Origin: a virus
DNA: 34,276 nucleotides
Direction: 5' to 3' (one strand)
IMG/VR virus record: IMGVR_UViG_3300045776_000069
Coordinates: 1 to 34,276 of that record
The notes beneath the pieces are model-generated. The model was not told the origin of the DNA and did no database searches. It was given only the letters and a program-made list of their open reading frames with translations. The position numbers and the translations under genes were made by a program. This document shows, piece after piece, positions 23,115 to 28,023 of the stretch (positions are counted from its first letter, which is position 1; each line of letters begins with the position of its first letter).

Positions 23115-23435
23115 TTAGCCGTGCTTGACGCGCGTGAACCAGCAAGTGCCGTCTGCTTCGCCGACTTTCTTGATGACCGAGAGATAGCCTCCAGCCGGAA
23201 CCACGACGATGATGCCGTTATAGTGGTCGGCGACCGGGGCGTCTGAGGCAGCGACGGCGTCTACAGCAGCTGAGTCAACATGAACGTGGAAGTTTACGTC
23301 TCCCCACACACGCACACGCCAGCTCTGCGGCGGGTCCTGCACGTTACCATCGGCGACACCGGCGTCGGGCTGGAAGGTATAGGCAGTCGACGTCACCGCA
23401 TGCGACGTCGTGCCTAGAAGGACAAATGCGCCCAT
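23115..23435 (-). CDS. Beta-rich virion protein of unknown function
   Basis: A 106-residue protein (MGAFVLLGTTSHAVTSTAYT). The pattern WRVRVWGDVNFHVHVDSAAV followed by GIIVVVPAGGYLSVIKKVG suggests a compact beta barrel. Proteins of this size and pattern occur near fibre genes, often as trimeric spikes or decoration. It lies 12 bases upstream of the small fibre gene and 12 bases after the VCBS gene. Confidence 0.62.
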   Translation of the reverse strand: MGAFVLLGTTSHAVTSTAYTFQPDAGVADGNVQDPPQSWRVRVWGDVNFHVHVDSAAVDAVAASDAPVADHYNGIIVVVPAGGYLSVIKKVGEADGTCWFTRVKHG

Positions 23436-23447
23436 GAGGGCCTCCTA

Positions 23448-23810
23448 TTAGTGACCGGTGATGGTGATGACGATAGCAACGCCGTCCTGGTCACGATAAT
23501 TATATTCCGAGCGCACCAGGATGCTATCGGTCAGGGTCGCGGAGGTTGCGAGCCCGGAAACGGCGCTGAGGGTCTCATTGAGCGTGTAGACCCAATTGCC
23601 GTTGTAATCGATGGTGAGCACGCCATAAGCGCCCTGATAGGTGGCGACCTGATTGGGACCCGGATTCTCAACATGAAAATGTGAGTCATGCGGGCTGTTC
23701 AACACCTTGACAATCGCCTGCCCACTCACCGTGGCGGGAGACGCATTGTTCAAGAGCGCGCCGGTGAGCGCACCCGAATAGACCGGCGGATGATGGAAGT
23801 GTTTGCCCAC
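23448..23810 (-). CDS. VCBS-like (cadherin-like) virion protein
   Basis: A 120-residue protein starting at GTG 23810 with GGAG seven bases upstream. Residues about 55-120 follow the VCBS/cadherin-like pattern: YGVLTIDYNGNWVYTLNETL, then SATLTDSILVRS and VAIVITITG. VCBS modules occur in adhesins and fibres and bind calcium or surface sugars. The frame extends further upstream to 23885, but that part overlaps promoter P5 and lies before the expected transcript start. Confidence 0.72.
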   Translation of the reverse strand: MGKHFHHPPVYSGALTGALLNNASPATVSGQAIVKVLNSPHDSHFHVENPGPNQVATYQGAYGVLTIDYNGNWVYTLNETLSAVSGLATSATLTDSILVRSEYNYRDQDGVAIVITITGH

Positions 23811-23863
23811 GGCGGTTCTCCGAAAAATGGTTGCGCGCTGTGAAGCACGACTGTTCAACGCGT

Positions 23864-23917
23864 ATGTTGACAGAACATTAACCAAATGTCAAGAAAAGTA
23901 GCACGCCGGCTCAGTAT
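23864..23917 (-). promoter_or_regulatory. Late promoter P5 (fibre unit)
   Basis: TTGACA at 23887-23892 and CAACAT at 23864-23869 (minus strand), 17-base spacer containing TTGGTTAAT. Upstream ATACTGAGCC-N4-TGCTACTTTTCTTGACA. It starts the VCBS and fibre genes and directly abuts the stop of the 115-aa gene. Confidence 0.77.
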
Positions 23918-24264
23918 TACGCCCGCCCTTGAGGGGTCATGTGAATGAGGCCATCCTTGGCCAGCTCGGTCAGGTCTTGCTTGGCCACAGCATCAATGAC
24001 TGTGGCGCACAGGCGCTGGAATGAAAATGGGCCATAGTTTTCAATGCGTTCCATCAGCAGTTTCTTGGCGTAGTCCCGCACTTCCGGAGGCTTGAACGTC
24101 TGAACGATCCAGCAGGGAATCCCAAACTCCATGCTGTAGGTGCCCATTTCGTTGTCATCATGAAAGAATGCTTCTCCCTTGATTGTCGACACCAGCATGC
24201 TGCCCTGGCGCGTGAACTTGCTCGCCTTTATGTTGTAGAGCGTGAAGGCAGGGGCTTGCGCCAT
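23917..24264 (-). CDS. Hypothetical protein
   Basis: A 115-residue protein (MAQAPAFTLYNIKASKFTRQ). It has a beta-rich first half (GSMLVSTIKGEAFFHDDNEM) and a helical second half (VRDYAKKLLMERIENYGPFS, then VIDAVAKQDLTELAKDG). Its ATG overlaps the stop of the preceding small membrane gene (TAATG). Last gene of its unit before P5. Function unknown. Confidence 0.65.
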   Translation of the reverse strand: MAQAPAFTLYNIKASKFTRQGSMLVSTIKGEAFFHDDNEMGTYSMEFGIPCWIVQTFKPPEVRDYAKKLLMERIENYGPFSFQRLCATVIDAVAKQDLTELAKDGLIHMTPQGRA

Positions 24265-24443
24265 TACGCGGCTTTCTTCGTGGTGACCACCGTCAGATTC
24301 GGCTTCTCATGCGCGCGGCGACGATTGGCCATCGAGGGAGAAGGCGACTTGCGATCCAAGGGATCAACCTTCGGAAAGGCAGGATAAAGCGCACCAAACG
24401 CAAAAGCTGTCAAGGCGCTCAAAAGTAACACGTCCCAAAACAT
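24264..24443 (-). CDS. Small membrane protein
   Basis: A 59-residue protein starting MFWDVLLLSALTAFAFGALY, i.e. with an N-terminal transmembrane helix, followed by a basic, Pro/Ser-rich tail (RKSPSPSMANRRRAHEKPNL). AAGGGGA lies seven bases before the ATG and overlaps the stop of the gene before. The stop overlaps the ATG of the next gene as TAATG. Both overlaps support a real gene. The topology (short membrane anchor plus basic tail) is compatible with a lysis accessory protein. Confidence 0.65.
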   Translation of the reverse strand: MFWDVLLLSALTAFAFGALYPAFPKVDPLDRKSPSPSMANRRRAHEKPNLTVVTTKKAA

Positions 24444-24454
24444 CAGCTTTCCCC

Positions 24455-24904
24455 TTAGTGAAAGGTTGTCTCGTCGTCAGCACTTTGATCTCCATCTTCA
24501 AGCGCCGGCTCATAAGTGTGCTGCAACGCTATGAAGATTTCATTAAGTGCGTTGTAAATCAGGTATATCATCACGGCGGCGGTGGTGAACACGAGCACGT
24601 TCGCCATCCCAAAAATGACCACCAATCCAGCACCGCCGGCAGCGAGCATTACAAGCGCGTAGCGCAGTGCGAACTCCACCCTATCCTTGGGCGGCAAGTC
24701 ACTGAGCCTGCTATTGATGTCCAACAGCTTCCACGCCGCGATTTGTGGGAAGGTGTTCCACAAACCCCAGAATGCGTCAACCATCAACACCAGGACGATA
24801 ACCCCAACCGTGAATTTACCAGCCAGCACAGGCCCAAACACGGTCCCCAAATAGGTGAACCCCATCAGGATAACCAACACCTGCGTCGTGATGAAAGACA
24901 CCAT
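24455..24904 (-). CDS. Polytopic membrane protein
   Basis: A 149-residue protein with about four hydrophobic segments (residues 5-28, 31-50, 82-104, 105-122) and an acidic C-terminal tail (PALEDGDQSADDETTFH). It is larger than usual holins but lies in a run of small membrane genes between the portal and fibre genes. A holin-like or superinfection-exclusion role is possible. No family motif was seen. Confidence 0.62.
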   Translation of the reverse strand: MVSFITTQVLVILMGFTYLGTVFGPVLAGKFTVGVIVLVLMVDAFWGLWNTFPQIAAWKLLDINSRLSDLPPKDRVEFALRYALVMLAAGGAGLVVIFGMANVLVFTTAAVMIYLIYNALNEIFIALQHTYEPALEDGDQSADDETTFH

Positions 24905-24977
24905 TAGGCCTACTCCTAAACGTCATCGATACTAACCCGGAACCAGCTCTTAGGCAAGGATTCCAAACAGCGGCCCA

Positions 24978-25325
24978 CTATTCTTCAAACGTGGGCTCGG
25001 CATCTACCGGCTCTGTTATCACGGGCTGGCGCTCGACGAAGTCGTAGGCGTTGGAATAGTCCTGCAGGTCGATGATTACCTGTTCGGCTTGTTGTCGCGT
25101 GAGTGTCCGCAAGGCATTTACCTGCGGGGTGATCTGTGCCTTAAACATGCTGCGGCGTTTCGCCGGAGACGCCACCAGCCACAATGTCAGATCAAACTGG
25201 ATCCGCATCGAGAACATGGTCTGTGGGTGGTTAGTCTCCCAATTCAGCTCTAAAACCAACTCCGATCCGGACGGATACTTCCTGACGTGATTGATTGGCG
25301 AAATGATCCTGCGCTCTGGCAGCAT
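24978..25325 (-). CDS. Hypothetical protein
   Basis: A 115-residue soluble protein (MLPERRIISPINHVRKYPSG). It shows alternating strands in the first half and a helical, Gln-rich middle (LRTLTRQQAEQVIIDLQDYS), with an acidic end (DAEPTFEE). Its start codon overlaps the end of the membrane gene before it. Function unknown. Confidence 0.62.
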   Translation of the reverse strand: MLPERRIISPINHVRKYPSGSELVLELNWETNHPQTMFSMRIQFDLTLWLVASPAKRRSMFKAQITPQVNALRTLTRQQAEQVIIDLQDYSNAYDFVERQPVITEPVDAEPTFEE

Positions 25326-25519
25326 TAGCGCCCCCTGAATTTATTTATGCGCGCCTTGCGCGCCGCGTCGATGACGTCTTCTCGCTTGGTCTCTTCACGG
25401 ACCGCCAGGATCAGCAACGTGACCAGAAAGAGAAGAACGATGCTCCCGATCAGAAAGAAAGCTTCATGGTCGACATGGTCCAAAAAGTCATGAACCACCC
25501 ATCCGAGTTCTTCGAGCAT
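25325..25519 (-). CDS. Small single-pass membrane protein
   Basis: A 64-residue protein (MLEELGWVVHDFLDHVDHEA) with one strong transmembrane helix at about 21-42 (FFLIGSIVLLFLVTLLILAV) and a basic cytoplasmic tail (KREDVIDAARKARINKFRGR). AGGA lies seven bases before the ATG at 25519. Size and topology are those of small phage holin-like or membrane-scaffold proteins. Not identified further. Confidence 0.63.
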   Translation of the reverse strand: MLEELGWVVHDFLDHVDHEAFFLIGSIVLLFLVTLLILAVREETKREDVIDAARKARINKFRGR

Positions 25520-25545
25520 CGTTCTATCCTGTTGAAGTGGAACTG

Positions 25546-25833
25546 TCAGAAACCCGCTCTGGCGATGTCGCGCAGGAGAACCAACGCAGCGAGCAGAAAG
25601 AACATCCACTCGACACGCCCAAAGCCGATATGCTGATCGGCGATGATGGACAGCAGCAGAGCCAGGACGATGAACGCATAGGAGACCACCCCGGTCTTCC
25701 AATTCCCCTGTGCGGCTTCCACGGCTTTAACGTCGGTCGCGACGACCTTGACGAAGCCGGTCATGTTGCCTACCGACGTGACGGAGGCGGCAGCGGCGGC
25801 TTCCAAATCTTCAAGTGTTGTAAGCGGACTCAT
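25546..25833 (-). CDS. Two-helix membrane protein, holin candidate
   Basis: A 95-residue protein with an N-terminal helical soluble part (about 1-45) and two transmembrane segments (about 49-65 and 75-92, SYAFIVLALLLSIIADQHIG and WMFFLLAALVLLRDIAR). A small protein with two membrane helices and a charged end is a class II holin pattern, which makes it the best holin candidate in the window. It is far from the endolysin (15.9 kb) but within the same late region. Confidence 0.58.
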   Translation of the reverse strand: MSPLTTLEDLEAAAAASVTSVGNMTGFVKVVATDVKAVEAAQGNWKTGVVSYAFIVLALLLSIIADQHIGFGRVEWMFFLLAALVLLRDIARAGF

Positions 25834-25845
25834 TTCATCACACCC

Positions 25846-26139
25846 TCAGTTTTGGCCCAACGCTTTCAGGTGGGCCTGCCGTTCGATCTCCAGGTCCATG
25901 CGACCCGAGATCTCGATTCCTAATTCCGCGATGCTCGCCTCGACCGAGTCTAGGTGGTCGTTGAGGCGGTCGACGATGGCCTTGCGGGCTGCGTCAGCGA
26001 CGCCTTCCTGCGCGAATGCCGCGTGCGACGTCTTGGAAAGCTTCTGCCAGCTGGGGTTGCTGGCCTCGCGGATCAGATCATAAATGAAGCTGCGGCGAAC
26101 GAGAAGCGCTTGAACCTTATTGAAATCAGCGAGTTGCAT
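25846..26139 (-). CDS. Helical hypothetical protein
   Basis: A 97-residue, almost fully helical protein (MQLADFNKVQALLVRRSFIY), with a C-terminal amphipathic run (RLNDHLDSVEASIAELGIEI, then LEIERQAHLKALGQN). AAGGAAG lies close before the ATG at 26139; the frame continues further upstream but through the stem-loop region. Function unknown. Confidence 0.62.
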   Translation of the reverse strand: MQLADFNKVQALLVRRSFIYDLIREASNPSWQKLSKTSHAAFAQEGVADAARKAIVDRLNDHLDSVEASIAELGIEISGRMDLEIERQAHLKALGQN

Positions 26140-26167
26140 GCATGCTTCCTTTGTTTGGGAATGTGTT

Positions 26168-26205
26168 GCTCCCGCCAATACCCTGGAGCACATACTGGCG
26201 GGAGC
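26168..26205. repeat. Intergenic stem-loop (10-bp perfect stem)
   Basis: GCTCCCGCCA and TGGCGGGAGC flank an 18-base loop. It sits in the spacer after the acidic-repeat gene. No T-run follows on either side, so it is not a classic terminator. It may be an mRNA processing or stability element. Confidence 0.55.
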
Positions 26206-26216
26206 GGGGCCGCCTT

Positions 26217-26780
26217 TCAGCGGTTCTTATGCACGCGGGTGATGCGTTCGACGGTGAAGACCTCGGTAGTGCTGCCGACCGGGTAGAAGGCGCTCTCGAA
26301 CTCAATACCAGCGGCTGCGGCTTCGTCTTCGTCTTCGTCTTCGTCTTCGTCTTCGTCAGGGGTAGGGGCAGCCTTCGGCTCTTTCGAGCAGCCATCCGCG
26401 CAAACAGGGTCTGGCTCGCCGGCATTCACGGTGCCGCCAACTTCCACGAATTTCAGGTCGTCGAGGATCGGGTTGTGTTTGAAAATTTTACTGAGCAAGT
26501 CAGCAAAGGTGCTGGTTAGCGGAGGCGGCTGGTCAATAAGTTCGAAACCGCACTCGCACAGGTTGGCTTCGATTTCCTCGATCTGCTCATTCAGCTCGGT
26601 GATCAGCGCCGTGCGGGCGCGTTGAACAAACCAGTTTCCGGCTTCAACGCTAGGGCCGAACAGGTCTACGAAATCCTGTGATTCTGAATCATCTTCCAGA
26701 CGGTCTCGCAGCGCCGTGAGGCACCAGTGTTCATCCAGTATGAACACGGCAGAGGAAGGGTCATATCCACCGATGGGCAT
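26217..26780 (-). CDS. Hypothetical protein with Asp-Glu repeat
   Basis: A 187-residue acidic protein (MPIGGYDPSSAVFILDEHWC). The first two thirds are helical (RARTALITELNEQIEEIEAN). A short Cys-containing segment (PDPVCADGCSKEP) precedes the (Asp-Glu) run at about 142-153, encoded by six copies of a hexanucleotide. The C-terminus is beta-rich and basic (EVFTVERITRVHKNR). Promoter P6 lies about 60-80 bases upstream. Function unknown. Confidence 0.65.
   Translation of the reverse strand: MPIGGYDPSSAVFILDEHWCLTALRDRLEDDSESQDFVDLFGPSVEAGNWFVQRARTALITELNEQIEEIEANLCECGFELIDQPPPLTSTFADLLSKIFKHNPILDDLKFVEVGGTVNAGEPDPVCADGCSKEPKAAPTPDEDEDEDEDEDEAAAAGIEFESAFYPVGSTTEVFTVERITRVHKNR
26321..26356 (-). 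repeat. Hexanucleotide microsatellite, (CTTCGT)6 on the plus strand
   Basis: Six perfect copies encode alternating Asp-Glu in the acidic protein. Copy number changes would lengthen or shorten the acidic run in steps of two residues without breaking the frame. Confidence 0.9.
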
Positions 26781-26818
26781 TTTATTCTCCTGGTGTAATT
26801 CGGGTCAGCTCTGGCGCG

Positions 26819-26897
26819 GCGAGGGCCTGCGTTGTCACGAACAATGGCAGCGAAAAAAGGTGGTGTCAAGAAAAATAGCAAGAAAAATAGCAATTAT
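26819..26897. repeat. 79-bp direct repeat, copy 1 (contains promoter P6)
   Basis: Identical base for base to 27416-27494. Starts GCGAGGGCCTGCGTTGTCAC and ends at AGCAATTAT. The pair flanks the orphan transposon end and the LigA-related gene. Confidence 0.92.
26841..26897 (-). promoter_or_regulatory. Late promoter P6 (acidic-repeat gene)
   Basis: TTGACA at 26864-26869 and CATTGT at 26841-26846 (minus strand) with a 17-base spacer. The upstream box is doubled: TTGCTATTTTTC occurs twice in tandem before the -35. It precedes the gene starting at 26780. Confidence 0.7.
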
Positions 26898-26975
26898 GGC
26901 GTGAGGCGAAATCCTCGTGTTCGTGCAGTTGCCTTGAAGCGAGAAGCCCCCGCCTTCAGGCGGGGGAGTAGTCAC
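26898..26975 (+). pseudogene. Orphan IS200/IS605-like right end with tnpB C-terminal relic
   Basis: The perfect hairpin CCCCCGCC-TTCA-GGCGGGGG (26947-26966) is followed by GAGTAGTCAC, matching the right end of the intact TnpB element (GAGCAGTCAC). Reading the plus strand into the hairpin gives ALKREAPAFRRG, typical of tnpB C-termini. No upstream tnpB body is left; the 79-bp repeat begins directly before it. It is either a decayed element or a minimal guide-RNA end that could be used in trans. Confidence 0.65.
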
Positions 26976-27015
26976 GGAACGTCAGTTCAGGTTTTGGAGG
27001 TGTTTCGACCCTAGC

Positions 27016-27336
27016 TCATGCCGACATGGGCTTGAGGTGTCTTGCGACCAAATCAGCGTAATTGTCCCGTATTGCCCTGGGATATGCGTCCTCTGAGAAC
27101 TCCAGGCTGCTCGTGATCTCCAGGCTCTCTTTTTCCATGAGCGCCTTATATGGATGGTCAATCTCGTCCCAATGCTTTGCGATGAATTTGGCAAGCCAAT
27201 CATACGTCCCATCGGTGAGGATCGGATTGTCGCAGCGGTAGTAGCCATAGCTGCCCATAAGCATCCAGGTCACTGCCACATTGATGTCTCTCTCGACTTT
27301 GCGCTTGCAGAGGTCGTCGAGCAGATTATTCGGCAT
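27016..27336 (-). CDS. DNA ligase LigA-related protein (N-terminal Ia-domain-like)
   Basis: A 106-residue protein from ATG 27336 (MPNNLLDDLCKRKVERDINV), with GAAAGG ten bases upstream; ATG 27375 is an alternative that lacks a ribosome site. The segment YYRCDNPILTDGTYDWLAKF resembles the YY..d.P..sDaeYD.L motif of the N-terminal Ia domain of NAD-dependent ligases, and HPYKALMEKESL follows. The adenylation and OB domains are absent, so it cannot be a ligase itself. Short proteins of this kind occur in phages with unknown role. It lies between two 79-bp repeats and is driven by P7. Confidence 0.68.
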   Translation of the reverse strand: MPNNLLDDLCKRKVERDINVAVTWMLMGSYGYYRCDNPILTDGTYDWLAKFIAKHWDEIDHPYKALMEKESLEITSSLEFSEDAYPRAIRDNYADLVARHLKPMSA

Positions 27337-27415
27337 GGATTTTAAACCTTTCAAGATAGGATTGAAGTTCTTCATGTGAAAAGCCCGGCGCAATGGCCAG
27401 GCTGTTTGGTTCGAA

Positions 27416-27494
27416 GCGAGGGCCTGCGTTGTCACGAACAATGGCAGCGAAAAAAGGTGGTGTCAAGAAAAATAGCAAGAAAAATAGCAATTAT
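27416..27494. repeat. 79-bp direct repeat, copy 2 (contains promoter P7)
   Basis: Identical to 26819-26897. It overlaps the region immediately after the stop of the lipoprotein gene by a few bases (27491-27494). Confidence 0.92.
27438..27494 (-). promoter_or_regulatory. Late promoter P7 (LigA-related gene)
   Basis: Same sequence as P6: TTGACA at 27461-27466 and CATTGT at 27438-27443, 17-base spacer, doubled TTGCTATTTTTC box. It precedes the LigA-related gene. Confidence 0.7.
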
Positions 27495-27706
27495 TTGTCG
27501 AAATGCGTGCAAGGCTGTCGCACCTGGTCAGGGTCGACCATGCCGGCTGGGTCATAGACCGGCACCGTGTTGGTGCATTCCGCCTGGATGCGAATCTTCA
27601 CATTATAGGGCGGACCGAGCACAAAGGTGCAGGCGCTGATCCCGAGTGTGATGGCCAGAATCAGCAGAGTGAAGAACGCAGCTCTGGCCATCACATAGAG
27701 TGTCAC
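27491..27706 (-). CDS. Small lipoprotein
   Basis: A 71-residue protein with a signal peptide and lipobox (MARAAFFTLLILAITLGISA followed by Cys). The mature part is about 45 residues, with two more Cys (AECTN, RQPCTHF) that could form a disulfide. Start: GTG 27706 with AAGGG eight bases upstream, or ATG 27691. The GTG overlaps the stop of a 17-codon mini frame as GTGA. The outer-membrane lipoprotein topology resembles small outer spanins or superinfection-exclusion lipoproteins. No family signature decides between them. Confidence 0.65.
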   Translation of the reverse strand: MTLYVMARAAFFTLLILAITLGISACTFVLGPPYNVKIRIQAECTNTVPVYDPAGMVDPDQVRQPCTHFDK

Positions 27707-27848
27707 AAGCACAACCCTTGTATCAACCCAGCTCTGGCCATCACATATAGTGTCACCTGCACAACCCTTTCAGTGCGCCGCCTAGTATCAACCCAGCTCT
27801 GGCCAACGGCACATGTAATACCACCTGCACAACCCTTTCAGTGCGCTA
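27691..27848 (-). repeat. Tandem partial duplications of a gene start, with coupled mini frames
   Basis: About 65-base units carrying AAGGGTTGTGCAGGTG and then TGGCCAGAGCTG are repeated two to three times upstream of the lipoprotein gene. Each contains a possible Shine-Dalgarno site, a GTG and a short frame: 27753-27824 (23 codons, MVLHVPLARAGLILGGALKG then LCR) and 27703-27756 (17 codons, MTLYVMARAGLIQGLCL). Each stop overlaps the next GTG as GTGA. The unit looks copied from the lipoprotein 5' end and the end of the 49-aa gene (EGLCR). Whether the mini frames are translated is unknown. Confidence 0.72.
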
Positions 27849-27995
27849 CCTGCATAGCCCTTCCAGGCAGTTGTCACCAACATAGCGCACCACCTGACAG
27901 CCAGCGACCGTGGCTCCAACAATCAGCAATGCGCCGAGCGTGAACCAGTAGGAAAAAGATGGGCCTTGGGGTTTGTAGCCTGGGTCAGTTTCCAT
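27846..27995 (-). CDS. Small membrane or lipoprotein-like protein
   Basis: A 49-residue protein (METDPGYKPQGPSFSYWFTL, then a hydrophobic helix GALLIVGATVAGCQVV, ending EGLCR). GGAG lies eight bases before the ATG at 27995. A Cys after TVAG gives a weak lipobox, but the basic n-region of a signal peptide is missing, so a single-pass membrane protein is more likely. First gene after the portal. Its C-terminal codons are partly copied in the repeats that follow. Confidence 0.62.
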   Translation of the reverse strand: METDPGYKPQGPSFSYWFTLGALLIVGATVAGCQVVRYVGDNCLEGLCR

Positions 27996-28023
27996 GTTTA
28001 GTGCTCCTGTGATGGTCAGAGGG

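Noticed and set aside
26832-27014. Lys-rich plus-strand frame starting MSRTMAAKKGG
   Set aside because: Its first half is just the 79-bp promoter repeat read in the plus direction. Only its last part (ALKREAPAFRRG) is meaningful, as a tnpB relic.
27681-27850. CRISPR-like array
   Set aside because: The repeated units are about 65 bases, imperfect, directly adjacent without spacers, and derived from a gene start.
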